Source of the DNA: Mucilaginibacter phyllosphaerae
Lineage (GTDB): Bacteria; Bacteroidota; Bacteroidia; Sphingobacteriales; Sphingobacteriaceae
Direction of reading: 5' to 3'
DNA: 64,000 nt
Assembly: GCF_004378255.1 (NCBI RefSeq)
Contig: NZ_SNQG01000001.1
Location: 868,001-932,000, forward strand
Part shown: one piece after another, positions 23,038 to 32,161 of the stretch
Numbering within the stretch: the first letter of the stretch is position 1
Layout of the letters: each line of letters opens with the position of its first letter
Notes under the pieces: generated by a model
Seen by the model: only the letters and a program-made list of their open reading frames with translations
Told to the model about the DNA's origin: nothing
Database searches by the model: none
Translations under genes and position numbers: made by a program

Positions 23038-24702
23038 TTAACATCCGGAAGATTTGCCTTTAGGGGTAGCATAATCCCCATTGCTGTCCGTTCCGGATTG
23101 CTCTCCCATAATTGTGTTTATTATCCTATCCTTATCTGTTTGTGATAGCTTTTTAAAAGTGCTTGTTTCCTGCAATCCTCCCCAAGCTAAATCATTATAA
23201 AACTGGTCGGTTAATTTATATCCTTGGCTTATTCCATAAGCTTTTAAAGAAGCCCCTATATTACTCATAAAACTTCTCACTATTTCATCATGATGAGCGA
23301 CATTAGCATCTTTCGCGTTAAGCCATTCATTATATAATTGAGGATAGGTTTTCGTTGCCGCATTCTGGTCACTCCCAAAATATGCAATTAAATATGAATG
23401 AACTGATTCATGCAAAATAGTTTTAGCAATTGCCAAGTCACTTCCCGAACTAACTTGTGTAGCATCAAATGTTGTGGTAACAGTACCCGTTAATCGATTA
23501 TAAGTAGAATTTGTAATTGCTGCTGCACTTCCTGTGCTTCCACTCTTCATAACCCAATTGTAACCCGGAGTTGTACCTGCAAATTTTTGAATAATATCTG
23601 CAACATTATTCCCCGAAAGATTTTTTAAGCGAGCGAGAACAGATTGCATACATGGTTTTAATTTTGAATCGTCTATTTGATTTAAAAACTCCTGATTGTT
23701 AACCGGCGTAACCCGTGGCGGTGTCGTGGGGCAAGGCACAGGCGTAGGTGTGGGCGTGGTGCCGCCTCCGGTGCCGGGTGCCGGCATGCTTTGTATCACC
23801 AGTTTACCGTTCTTTACCACCTCCGTCATGTCAACCGTATTTGGTTTTGCCGGGATACAGGGTTTCGGGTCTGCCGGTACACCGCCGCCGCTGCCGTCGC
23901 CACCATAGCCCCCGCTGCCGCCGTCTCCGTCGCCATGGCAGTTGCCAGATTCAACACTGCCCAAATAATGATAAACGCAGTCTATCAGTTCGCCGCTCGG
24001 CAGTTTCTGGCAATTGTAACTGTAAAAATCGGTAATGGTACATGGCGCAACTACATTGTTAACGCCTTTGCTGTTTACTTTTATCCCGCTTGCTGTTTCT
24101 TTAAAACTTACGCTGCCCGTTCGCACACCGTTCACATAGCGCTCTCCGTTCACAAACTGCCTGTCCAGCGTGTAGTAAAATATCATCCCGTTAAATAAGC
24201 CCGGTATGTTCCTGTAATGCAGCTCATCCATAACCGTCTCACTGCCGGGGATGCTCAGGTCTTCTATCACCTTGGCAAAAAAGCTTAAACGGCTGCCATC
24301 TTTTTTTTCTATAAATACTACCGTTGTTTTGTTACGGTATTTTCCGTCGAGCTGTTTTAAAGTGTAAAGCCCGCTATCGTTCTTCATCTCAAATTCGGCC
24401 ACAATACTGCTGTCGTTTCTTTTTTGCAGCGTGTAGCTGTCCCAGTCAACCTCAATTGAATTGATCAGGTCATTATACCATTTACCGGTACTTTGGGTGG
24501 CTTTACTATGGGCTTTTACCCCGTTGGCATATAGCTCTTTCAGCTGCGGGATATGGGCATCGATAGTAGTTAAGGCCTGCGGGTTGGCTGTTTGGTTAAC
24601 ATGGTCCTTTCGGCAGCTGTAAAGTACAGATACAAAAGCAATTAGAAAAGCAATACAGAATTTAAAAGCATTTTTATTGCTTTTGAGGAAGGGGTTATGC
24701 AT
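23038..24702 (-). CDS. Lipoprotein with HExxH metallopeptidase-like C-terminal domain
   Basis: A 554-residue lipoprotein with lipobox Cys at about 30 (SVLYSC). Residues about 40-215 form a beta-rich domain (GKYRNKTTVVFIEKKDGSRLSFFAKVI, YVNGVRTGSVSF), residues 257-274 are Gly-rich, and 307-330 is a Thr/Pro/Gly linker. The last 220 residues form a separate domain with the zinc motif HESVH at about 431-435 and a downstream HHDEIVRSF (possible third ligand). The linker starts near base 23700, and base composition drops there from about 45% to 37% GC in hand-counted 60-base samples. This N-domain, linker, enzyme layout resembles polymorphic toxins. A wall or surface protease is equally possible. 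Confidence 0.75.
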   Translation of the reverse strand: MHNPFLKSNKNAFKFCIAFLIAFVSVLYSCRKDHVNQTANPQALTTIDAHIPQLKELYANGVKAHSKATQSTGKWYNDLINSIEVDWDSYTLQKRNDSSIVAEFEMKNDSGLYTLKQLDGKYRNKTTVVFIEKKDGSRLSFFAKVIEDLSIPGSETVMDELHYRNIPGLFNGMIFYYTLDRQFVNGERYVNGVRTGSVSFKETASGIKVNSKGVNNVVAPCTITDFYSYNCQKLPSGELIDCVYHYLGSVESGNCHGDGDGGSGGYGGDGSGGGVPADPKPCIPAKPNTVDMTEVVKNGKLVIQSMPAPGTGGGTTPTPTPVPCPTTPPRVTPVNNQEFLNQIDDSKLKPCMQSVLARLKNLSGNNVADIIQKFAGTTPGYNWVMKSGSTGSAAAITNSTYNRLTGTVTTTFDATQVSSGSDLAIAKTILHESVHSYLIAYFGSDQNAATKTYPQLYNEWLNAKDANVAHHDEIVRSFMSNIGASLKAYGISQGYKLTDQFYNDLAWGGLQETSTFKKLSQTDKDRIINTIMGEQSGTDSNGDYATPKGKSSGC

Positions 24703-25046
24703 TGTGACAGGTAAATGTTTCGCTAAAGATAATAATCATAGCTAAAAAAGCACATATTTTTATGGAACAGGTAATAACCGGGCATCACTGCATCAATAAG
24801 TCTGTTTACAAAAGCGCCCCGCTTGTGCTGAATCTCTTATGATCAACCCCCATCACCGCAAAATTTCAACAACAATAAACGTATGGCATCTATAATCCTA
24901 TCAAACCCAACAATCGCTAATTTTTATTAACTCATTAATTGACAGAAGTTCGTTAACATCAACAACATTAAGCATCTCATTATCAATAAATAGCAAAAAA
25001 CAGCCGGTGTTCACGAGCGTGAACGTGAACACTATAATATCTGTAT
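24703..25046. other. Spacer before the CRP-domain kinase gene
   Basis: No gene seen. It is AT-rich and holds the nested palindrome at 25007-25032 near its end. The divergent HExxH gene begins at the other side, so promoters of both may lie here; a TATCTTTA-like box (minus strand) sits about 25 bases upstream of 24702. Confidence 0.4.
25007..25032. promoter_or_regulatory. Nested palindrome, candidate operator of the kinase operon
   Basis: GTGTTCAC (25007-25014) and GTGAACAC (25025-25032) are an exact inverted pair, and GTTCACG (25009-25015) with CGTGAAC (25018-25024) is a second one inside. The half-site GTTCAC/GTGAAC thus occurs three times. It lies 15-75 bases before the possible starts of the kinase gene and looks like a binding site of a dimeric regulator. 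Confidence 0.5.
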
Positions 25047-25106
25047 ATGCCGGTATCTACTACTCAAAAATTACCATTATACTTGTACAACATTACCACC
25101 TGCTGC

Positions 25107-26507
25107 ATGAATACCGTAACTTTAAACGAATTGAAGGCCATACCCGCGCTGGAGAACGTGCCGGATGATCAACTGGAATGGCTGATTGCCGTTGGCGAAA
25201 CCGTTGATTTTGAGGAAGGCACCCGTATCTTCGATAAAGGCAATCCGCTTGATAAAACCTATGTGATACTGGAGGGCCGCATGCGTATCTGCGCCGAGCA
25301 AAACGGCAAAATGCGCGAGGTGACAGTACTTAAGCAACAAACCATTACCGGTTATCTGCCCTTTAGCCGCGCTGTAAACACTTTTGCTTATGGCGAAGCT
25401 ATCGAAAAATGCCGCGCACATCTGGTACTTAAGGATAAGATTGACGAAGGCATTAAACTGCACTATGAGCTTACCGCCGCCCTGGTACACACCATGACCA
25501 GCCGCGTGCGCGATTTTACCTCACAACAGCAGCAAAACGAAAAAATGTTTGCCCTGGGCAAGCTGTCGGCGGGGCTGGCGCATGAGTTGAATAACCCGGC
25601 ATCGGCTATCAGCCGCGGGGCATCGGCCCTGCAGGACCAGATCAAAAACCTGCCCGAAATATTTAAGGAAGTAGCTGCACTCAGCATCGCACCAGAAAAA
25701 ATTGACACCATTAACCATATCCTGGTTAATAAAACCAAGCAAACCAACCGCCCGGTATTAACCATGATGCAGCGTGCCGATCTGGAAGATAACCTGAGCG
25801 ACTGGCTGGCCGACCACGACATCAAAGATTTTAATATAGCCGAAAACCTGGCCGAATTTGGCTTTACCACAGAGGATCTGGAACACATGAACAGCTGCAC
25901 CCCCCAGCCTAAATTGGTTTCGGTGCTGGATTGGATGAGCAATTACCTGCTGCAGGAAAAAATGGTATCGGATATTAAAGAATCTTCTGCCCGCATCTCC
26001 GAGCTGGTAAATTCGGTAAAAACCTTTACCCACATGGATAGGGATACCGATAAACAATTGCTGGATATCCATGCAGGCATTCGCAACACGCTTACCATGC
26101 TCAACTATAAGCTGCGCAAAGGCAACATACAGGTGCAGGAAGATTTTGACCTGAACCTGCCCCAGGTAAAGGCCCTTGCCGGCGAACTAAACCAGGTTTG
26201 GACTAACATGATAGATAATGCCATTGATGCCATGGAAGCAAATGGCAGCGGCATCCTTACCATCCGCACCCAGCTGGACAGGGAGTTTGTTTGCGTTTAC
26301 ATTAAGGATAACGGCGTGGGCATCCCGCCGGAAACCCAATCGAAGATCTTCGACCCGTTTTTTACCACCAAGGATATGGGTAAAGGCACCGGCCTGGGGC
26401 TGGATGTGGTTACCCGTATCATTCGCCAGCACAGCGGCACTGTAAAAGTGGCCTCGGTGCCCGGCAATACCGAATTTACCGTTTGTTTCCCCCTGATTGA
26501 TAACTAA
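25107..26507 (+). CDS. Cyclic-nucleotide-binding-domain sensor histidine kinase
   Basis: A cytoplasmic 466-residue kinase. I start at the ATG at 25107-25109, where the folded CRP-like domain begins ([21 protein letters not shown]); an in-frame ATG 20 codons upstream is less likely. Residues about 5-125 are the cNMP-type domain with [24 protein letters not shown]. After a Gln-rich linker comes the dimerisation helix with [16 protein letters not shown] (His159), and the ATPase domain with [21 protein letters not shown] and [10 protein letters not shown]. There is no membrane segment, so the signal is internal. It is followed 7 bases later by its likely partner, a response regulator fused to a flavoprotein. 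The ligand is not known. Confidence 0.88.
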   Translation: MNTVTLNELKAIPALENVPDDQLEWLIAVGETVDFEEGTRIFDKGNPLDKTYVILEGRMRICAEQNGKMREVTVLKQQTITGYLPFSRAVNTFAYGEAIEKCRAHLVLKDKIDEGIKLHYELTAALVHTMTSRVRDFTSQQQQNEKMFALGKLSAGLAHELNNPASAISRGASALQDQIKNLPEIFKEVAALSIAPEKIDTINHILVNKTKQTNRPVLTMMQRADLEDNLSDWLADHDIKDFNIAENLAEFGFTTEDLEHMNSCTPQPKLVSVLDWMSNYLLQEKMVSDIKESSARISELVNSVKTFTHMDRDTDKQLLDIHAGIRNTLTMLNYKLRKGNIQVQEDFDLNLPQVKALAGELNQVWTNMIDNAIDAMEANGSGILTIRTQLDREFVCVYIKDNGVGIPPETQSKIFDPFFTTKDMGKGTGLGLDVVTRIIRQHSGTVKVASVPGNTEFTVCFPLIDN

Positions 26508-26514
26508 AAGCACA

Positions 26515-28176
26515 ATGGACCAACAACCCATCATATTTGTAATTGACGATGACCAGCAGGTGCTGCGCGCCATAAGCCGCGACCTGAAGAACCATTACCG
26601 GCAGGATTACCGCATCCTGAGCACCGCATCGGTAAAAGAAGCGCTGGATAGCCTGCTGGAACTGAAAAATAAAGGCGAAGTGGTTGCCCTGTTTTTGAGC
26701 GACCAGCGCATGCCGGAAATGGAGGGCGTTGACTTTTTGTGCCGCACTACCACGTTTTTCCCTAATGCCAAGCGCGTATTGCTTACTGCCTACGCAGATA
26801 CCGATGCCGCCATTAAAGCCATTAATGAAGTTAAGCTGGATTACTACCTCACCAAACCCTGGGACCCGCCCGAGGAGAAACTTTACCCCATCTTAACCGA
26901 CCTGCTGGAGGACTGGCAGGGCCATTACCGGCCGGATTTTAGGGGGATAAAAGTGATAGGCTACCAGTACTCGCCCAAATCGCACGATATTAAGGAGTTC
27001 CTGTCGGGATACCTGGTGCCTTACCTTTGGATGGATGCCAACACCGAAGATGCCCAGAAAGCCATCAAACTAAACAAGCTGGATACCAAAGAATTGCCGG
27101 CTATTATTTTTGCAGACGGCACCTTGCTAAAAAACCCGCCTGTAAAAGATATTGCCGCCAAAATAGGCCTTAATCAGGAAGCCAAAAGCGATATGTACGA
27201 TGTAGTGATCATCGGTGCAGGGCCGGCCGGCCTGGCGGCTTCTGTTTACGGCTCATCCGAAGGGTTAAAAACCCTGCTGATAGAAAAGAAAGCGCCCGGC
27301 GGGCAGGCAGGTACCAGTTCGCGGATAGAGAATTACCTCGGTTTCCCGGCGGGCCTTAGCGGCGCCGATCTTACCCGCAGGGCCATCACCCAGTCGGCCC
27401 GTTTCGGTACTGATTTTTTGTCGCCCCAGGCCGTAAAAGAAATTAAACTGAAAGATAATTATAAAACCCTGATACTGGATGACGGCAAAGAAGTAACAAC
27501 TAAATCGGTAGTGATAACCACCGGTGTAGATTACCGCCAGCTTAACACACCCGGCATCGATAAATTTACCGGCGCGGGCATTTACTACGGCGCCGCCATG
27601 ACGGAGGCCGCATCCTGCAAGGATAAGCATGTGTATGTGGTAGGCGGCGGCAATTCTGCCGGGCAGGCGGCCATGTACTTGTCTAAATTTGCCAAAGAGG
27701 TTTTTATCCTGATCAGAAAAGATAGCCTGGCGGCAACGATGTCGTCATACCTGATAGATCAGATAGGCAATGAAAGCAACATCACCCTGATGCCTTACAG
27801 CGAAATTACAGAAGCCATAGGCGATAGCAATTTACAGCAGCTTAAGATCCAGAACCTGCAAACTAAGGCGGAGAAAACACTTGAAGCGGATGCATTATAC
27901 ATTTTCATCGGCGCCAAACCTTATACCGACTGGCTTTGCAAAGATATCATCACCAACAACAAGGGCTTTATTGAAACCGGGCGAGACCTTAACCTTTGCC
28001 CCGATTTTGAAAAGGTTTGGAAAGGCAACCGCGACCCTTATTTATTAGAAACCAGCTGCCCCGGTATTTTTGCCGCAGGTGATGTACGCGCAGGCGCCAT
28101 GAACCGTGTAGCGTCTGCCGTAGGCGAAGGCTCTATGGCCATCAGCTTTGTGCATAAATACCTGAACGAGGTATAA
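26515..28176 (+). CDS. Response regulator / Grx-like / thioredoxin-reductase-like fusion
   Basis: A 553-residue protein. Residues 5-130 are a receiver with phospho-acceptor Asp63 (SDQRMPEM), acidic pair D11-D12 and Lys114 (LTKPW). Residues about 144-210 have a glutaredoxin-like pattern (KVIGYQYSPKSHDIKEFL ... LPAIIF), but the CxxC is replaced by S-P-K-S. From 228 a flavoprotein disulfide-reductase-like domain follows: GAGPAG at 234-239, GGQ, GGGNSA at 377-382, and AAGDVRAG near the end. The thioredoxin-reductase redox CxxC is replaced by G-A-A-M at about 359-362. I know of fused TrxR-like relatives, some without this motif. It should accept phosphate from the kinase encoded upstream. Output unknown. 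The ATG at 26515 follows the kinase stop by 7 bases. Confidence 0.88.
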   Translation: MDQQPIIFVIDDDQQVLRAISRDLKNHYRQDYRILSTASVKEALDSLLELKNKGEVVALFLSDQRMPEMEGVDFLCRTTTFFPNAKRVLLTAYADTDAAIKAINEVKLDYYLTKPWDPPEEKLYPILTDLLEDWQGHYRPDFRGIKVIGYQYSPKSHDIKEFLSGYLVPYLWMDANTEDAQKAIKLNKLDTKELPAIIFADGTLLKNPPVKDIAAKIGLNQEAKSDMYDVVIIGAGPAGLAASVYGSSEGLKTLLIEKKAPGGQAGTSSRIENYLGFPAGLSGADLTRRAITQSARFGTDFLSPQAVKEIKLKDNYKTLILDDGKEVTTKSVVITTGVDYRQLNTPGIDKFTGAGIYYGAAMTEAASCKDKHVYVVGGGNSAGQAAMYLSKFAKEVFILIRKDSLAATMSSYLIDQIGNESNITLMPYSEITEAIGDSNLQQLKIQNLQTKAEKTLEADALYIFIGAKPYTDWLCKDIITNNKGFIETGRDLNLCPDFEKVWKGNRDPYLLETSCPGIFAAGDVRAGAMNRVASAVGEGSMAISFVHKYLNEV

Positions 28177-28196
28177 CTATAACCCGGCAACCCGAT

Positions 28197-28229
28197 AAAA
28201 AAAGACCGGCAGCATAACGCTGACCGGCC
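28197..28229 (-). terminator. Terminator of the bestrophin gene
   Basis: On the minus strand CCGGTCAGC pairs with GCTGCCGG with one bulged T around a five-base loop, followed by seven T. It lies between convergent genes; the T run shows the minus orientation is the better one. Confidence 0.75.
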
Positions 28230-28257
28230 TTCACAGTTAAAACAAACTTAAACTTAA

Positions 28258-29187
28258 TTACAGAATATAGAACACTTTTGATTGATTGTAAGAAGCACCT
28301 TGTGCAGGTTCTTCCTGCTTATAATTTTCGTTCAGCATTTGTTTGATATCCCGCTCGATATTGCGCGATATGGTGGTAGTTGGCGTATCTGTAGGCTTAT
28401 TCTCAAACGGATCCTGCAGATGGATGGCCATGTTCTCTATCAAAAAGAACGATGAGGCAATGGCAATAACCAGCGGCACTTCTACCACACCAAAAAACTC
28501 TATCAGCCCAAAAGGCAGCAGCAACACAAACAACAGTACCGACAGATGGATGTAAACGCTGTATGTAGCCGGGAAAACCGTGTTTTTGATTCGTTCGCAG
28601 CCGCCCATCTCGTTACTAAAACGGGTAAGGGTTTCATCTATAGCCACCTGCTGATACTCATTTATCCAGCCCAGTTTATAGGCGCTGCGTAAATCGGCCC
28701 CCTGTAGTTCCAGCAAGCCTACGGGTACATTATCGTAGCGTTTTACGTGCTCCAGGTCTTCGGCACTTATCAGGCGCTCTAGCCCCTGTAAAGGGTTTTC
28801 TCTGCGTAAATGTCGGCTCAGGCTATAACACCAGGCTACCTGGCGCTTGGCCAGTTTTTCGCAAAAGGCTTTGCGCTCTTCATCGGCATAAGGGGTATCT
28901 ACAAAAGTGAGTAGCTGGCGGGTTAAACTGCGGGTATCGTTTACAATTGCCCCCCAAAGGGTGCGCGCTTCCCACCACCTGTCGTAAGCCTGGTTTGATT
29001 TAAAGGCCAGCAGCAGTGATATTACCGTACCCAAAATAGTAGGCACTGCTATGGGGATAGAAATACGGGTGAAATGAAACGTGTTGTACATAATAGCAAT
29101 AAGTACCGAGTACACCGTTACCAGTAACACCTCTTTTTTTATTTTCCCGAAGATATAGGTTACCGGGATATTCTCTTTTAATAACAT
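28258..29187 (-). CDS. Bestrophin-family ion channel (UPF0187)
   Basis: A 309-residue inner-membrane protein of the bestrophin fold, which forms pentameric channels; bacterial ones pass sodium or anions. Signatures seen: LAFKSNQAYDRWWEART at about 61-77, NEMGGCERIKNTVFPATYS at about 186-204, and FLIENMAIHLQDPFENKPTDTPT at about 247-269, all typical. Membrane segments lie near 20-35, 50-65, 205-225 and 230-250. The C-terminus is cytoplasmic and polar. It is 20 bases upstream of the terminator and downstream of a UspA-like gene, with which it probably shares an operon, so it may be part of an ion or stress response. Confidence 0.93.
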   Translation of the reverse strand: MLLKENIPVTYIFGKIKKEVLLVTVYSVLIAIMYNTFHFTRISIPIAVPTILGTVISLLLAFKSNQAYDRWWEARTLWGAIVNDTRSLTRQLLTFVDTPYADEERKAFCEKLAKRQVAWCYSLSRHLRRENPLQGLERLISAEDLEHVKRYDNVPVGLLELQGADLRSAYKLGWINEYQQVAIDETLTRFSNEMGGCERIKNTVFPATYSVYIHLSVLLFVLLLPFGLIEFFGVVEVPLVIAIASSFFLIENMAIHLQDPFENKPTDTPTTTISRNIERDIKQMLNENYKQEEPAQGASYNQSKVFYIL

Positions 29188-29207
29188 AATGGCAGATGTT
29201 TAAAGGT

Positions 29208-29708
29208 TTATACTTCTGTTAACATTTCTTCGTGCTGATATACAGGGGCGGCAACTTTTTGCTGCTGCATCATGCTGGCATAATTGCCTTTTGGCGCTTT
29301 AATAACCGGCAGGCCTGCGCGCTGTATCAACAGGGCCGGGTCTACACTGTAGGCATGTATGGGGTTAAACTGGTAGCCTTCGTTATCCAGCACCATATCT
29401 ACCTCGTTGGCTTCAATAAAGTTTTTGAACATGCCCAGGGTGCTGCCATACAAAAACTCTATCTTAACATTTTGGATCTGCGGGTACTGTGCACGTAAAA
29501 CATTGCAGTAGCGGTAAAAATCATCGCCTACCTTTTCGTACTCGCGGCTGCGGCGGCTCAGGGTGATCACGTCGCTAAAAGAGTCGGACAGTTTAAAAAC
29601 GTGTACAAATATCAGGTTAAGTTCTTCACCTTTAAATTTACGGCAAACGGCATGGATACAATCTATTGATGCCGCCTGGTAGTCGGTTGGGATGAGTATG
29701 TTTTTCAT
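29208..29708 (-). CDS. Universal-stress-protein-like (HUP fold)
   Basis: A 166-residue cytoplasmic protein. The first strand and loop, MKNILIPTDYQAASIDCIHAVCRKF, match the UspA start (ILIPTD...S), followed by NLIFVHVFKLSDS. The second half carries a strand like KIEFLYGS and EANEVDMVLDNEGY, the region equivalent to the ATP-loop, but I do not see a clear G-x2-G-x9-G-S/T ATP motif, so it is probably a non-nucleotide-binding form. It lies 21 bases upstream of the bestrophin gene on the same strand and probably regulates or accompanies it. The link to that channel is inference. Confidence 0.7.
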   Translation of the reverse strand: MKNILIPTDYQAASIDCIHAVCRKFKGEELNLIFVHVFKLSDSFSDVITLSRRSREYEKVGDDFYRYCNVLRAQYPQIQNVKIEFLYGSTLGMFKNFIEANEVDMVLDNEGYQFNPIHAYSVDPALLIQRAGLPVIKAPKGNYASMMQQQKVAAPVYQHEEMLTEV

Positions 29709-29946
29709 GGGTAGCTATTTAATAAGTTAAACTTTAGTTAGTTGCTTATTACAATACTACCTTACACTCATTAAAATGGATTAAGAGCCTTATTAGAATT
29801 TATTAATTTTTTAAAATATATTATAGTTTATAAATTTCTGATAATCAGTAAATAAACCTTTAAAGAATAGCTATATTTAATAAACAGCCCCAACTTATTA
29901 GAAAGTTATGAGAAACCGTTTGCCCGAAACGGATAAAAAGAAGCAA

Positions 29947-31305
29947 TTAAACTGCCGGCAGCAGGATCTGGATCTCGGTACCCACCTGCTCTTCCGACCG
30001 GATGCCGATGCTGCCCTTATGCAGGCGAATGATGTTGAGCGTAAGCGGCAGGCCTATGCCGTGCCCCTTAAAATCGCCGGTATTTGAGGCACGGAAGAAG
30101 GGCTCAAAAATGTACTGCTGCTCTTGCTGCGGTATGCCTATGCCTTTATCAGAAACCTTGATAATTACCCGGCCATCCTGCGCCGTAACCTGCACGGTAA
30201 CCGGGCGGTTGCTGGAGTATTTGCAGGCGTTTAACAAAATATTGCTTATTGCCAGCTGCAGCAGGTTGATGTTACCCTCGGTATATAATAAACTTTCATC
30301 ATCCGGCAGGGTCGAAAAATCAATATCGATAACACTTTCGCGGTCTATCTTCCGCACCGAATCGGCAACGCCCATTACCAGTTCATCTACACGTATTTTT
30401 TGCCAGTTTTGCTTCTTACCGTCAAACCCGGTTTGCGCCAGGCCCAGCAGGCTTGCCAGGATATGGCCCAGCTTTTCTACCTCGGTTAAAATGGTTTGTA
30501 CCGATTCCTTCCCTGCATCGGTAACCTTGTTGCCTTTTAGCAGCAGCTGCGTTTCGCCGCTGATAATGGTAAGCGGGGTGCGCAGCTCGTGCGAGGCGTT
30601 GCTTACAAAATTGTTCTGCGTTTCAAAGGCGGTTTCCAGCCGGGTAAGCATGTTGTTAAAGGTAAGCACCAGTTCGGCAATCTCATCTTTGCCCTTTACC
30701 TCGTCAAGCCGCATATGCAGGTTATTGGCGCTTATATTTTTTACCCGCTTAATAATGCCGCGCACCGGCTGCAGCGTATAGTATGAAAATATTTTGCCCG
30801 CGATATAAGTGAGCAGTATAAATATAAAAAAGATGATGATGAGCACCCGCTTCAGCTGCGCCAGTTCTTTAAACCCGTACGGATCATTTGCGGTAACAAT
30901 TACAATATACTGTTCGCCCTGGATGTTGAACAGCCTGCCGGCATAAAAATGGTTTTGCTGCGTAAAGCGTGCCTTTTTGTTGGTTAAAATATTCTGATAA
31001 AATTCATCGGGCAGGTTTACTGCCTTACTGTATGATGGTTTTTTGGCAGTATCCAGCTTAATAATAAACTCCTGCTCGTTGGCCAGCTTCTCCAGGTAGC
31101 GCAACCGTACCTGTTTGTAGGCGGCCGACTCTTTATCGGGGTGGATATTAGTTTCGGCGGTGAGGTTAACACGCGCTTCTAAACGCTTAAAAAAATCTTC
31201 AAAGTTAAAGTCGGATACAAAATAAAAGATGGAAGCGTTAAGCAGTACCAACCCAATGGTAGAGATCACAACAAACAGTAAGGTTATTTTAGTTTGGAGT
31301 TTCAT
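29947..31305 (-). CDS. Sensor histidine kinase, HAMP type
   Basis: A 452-residue inner-membrane kinase. I start at the ATG at 31303-31305, which gives MKLQTKITLLFVVISTIGLVLL as first membrane segment. A periplasmic sensor domain follows, then a second segment (LIIIFFIFILLTYIAGKIF), a HAMP linker (PVRGIIKRVKNISANNLHMRLDE) and the kinase core: NASHELRTPLTIISGE with the phosphorylated His, N-box NILLNACKYSSN, G1 DKGIGIPQQEQ and G2 GHGIGLPLT. The start lies 16 bases inside the end of the response regulator gene, so the two are co-translated. The stimulus is unknown. Confidence 0.93.
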   Translation of the reverse strand: MKLQTKITLLFVVISTIGLVLLNASIFYFVSDFNFEDFFKRLEARVNLTAETNIHPDKESAAYKQVRLRYLEKLANEQEFIIKLDTAKKPSYSKAVNLPDEFYQNILTNKKARFTQQNHFYAGRLFNIQGEQYIVIVTANDPYGFKELAQLKRVLIIIFFIFILLTYIAGKIFSYYTLQPVRGIIKRVKNISANNLHMRLDEVKGKDEIAELVLTFNNMLTRLETAFETQNNFVSNASHELRTPLTIISGETQLLLKGNKVTDAGKESVQTILTEVEKLGHILASLLGLAQTGFDGKKQNWQKIRVDELVMGVADSVRKIDRESVIDIDFSTLPDDESLLYTEGNINLLQLAISNILLNACKYSSNRPVTVQVTAQDGRVIIKVSDKGIGIPQQEQQYIFEPFFRASNTGDFKGHGIGLPLTLNIIRLHKGSIGIRSEEQVGTEIQILLPAV

Positions 31306-31984
31306 CGCCGTTTTCCTTAAACATGTAACCCATGCCAAAAACCGTATGTATCAGCTTAACATCGTAACCGTTATCTACTTTTTTGCGCAGATAATTAACA
31401 TATACATCCACTACGTTAGTGCCCATGTTAAAATCAATATCCCATACGTTCTCCAGGATCTGGATGCGCGACAGCACCATGTTGCGGTTGCGGGCAAAGT
31501 ACTCCAGCAAATGATACTCGGTAGCGGTAAGAGAAATTCCCTTGCCGCCGCGCCTGGCCGTTTTAGATACGGTATCTATTTCCAGATCGGCAATGGTTAT
31601 GACATTTTTGGGGGCGCTGCCTGCCTTGCTGCGGCGCACCAGGGTACGTATCCTGGCTTCCAGCTCGGCAAATTTAAAGGGCTTGGCCAGGTAATCGTCG
31701 GCACCGCTGTTAAGGCCGGTCACCACATTTTCGGTACTGTTAAGCGCCGTCAGCATCAGTATGGCAACGCTGTCGTCCTGCTTACGTACTTCTTTGCAAA
31801 CCTGTATCCCATTCATGCCCGGCAGCATAATATCCAGCAAAATAATATCAAATTTATGGGCACGGGCCATATCCAGCCCCATAATGCCATCGGCGGCAAC
31901 ACTTACCTCCATGCCGGCATCATTAAGGCCACGCACAATTACCGATACCAGGCCCGGTTCATCTTCAACAAGCAATACTTTCAT
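31289..31984 (-). CDS. OmpR-family response regulator
   Basis: A 231-residue DNA-binding regulator. The receiver domain has acidic pair ED at about 7-8, phospho-acceptor in LLDIMLPGMNG (Asp about 51) and Lys in AKPF. The C-terminal winged helix has the normal segments: LTATEYHLLEYFARN, VLSRIQILENVWD, TNVVDVYVNYLRKKVD and IHTVFGMGYMF. It is transcribed before the HAMP kinase, with a 17-base gene overlap. Targets cannot be inferred from the sequence. The pair resembles CusR/CusS-like or general envelope-stress systems, but no metal motif is present. Confidence 0.93.
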   Translation of the reverse strand: MKVLLVEDEPGLVSVIVRGLNDAGMEVSVAADGIMGLDMARAHKFDIILLDIMLPGMNGIQVCKEVRKQDDSVAILMLTALNSTENVVTGLNSGADDYLAKPFKFAELEARIRTLVRRSKAGSAPKNVITIADLEIDTVSKTARRGGKGISLTATEYHLLEYFARNRNMVLSRIQILENVWDIDFNMGTNVVDVYVNYLRKKVDNGYDVKLIHTVFGMGYMFKENGDETPN

Positions 31985-32161
31985 TCAGACGGATTTACGC
32001 AAAACAGAACCACAAGCCCAAATTAAATGTTTTAACTTATTTACCCGCGTTAAATTTAAATAAACAGTTATTATTATTTAAACAAGCCAATATCCGGCTA
32101 AACTTTGCTTTTGGATAATAACCCCCTGCTCTAAAAAATACGGTTAGGAATTATTTGCCGG

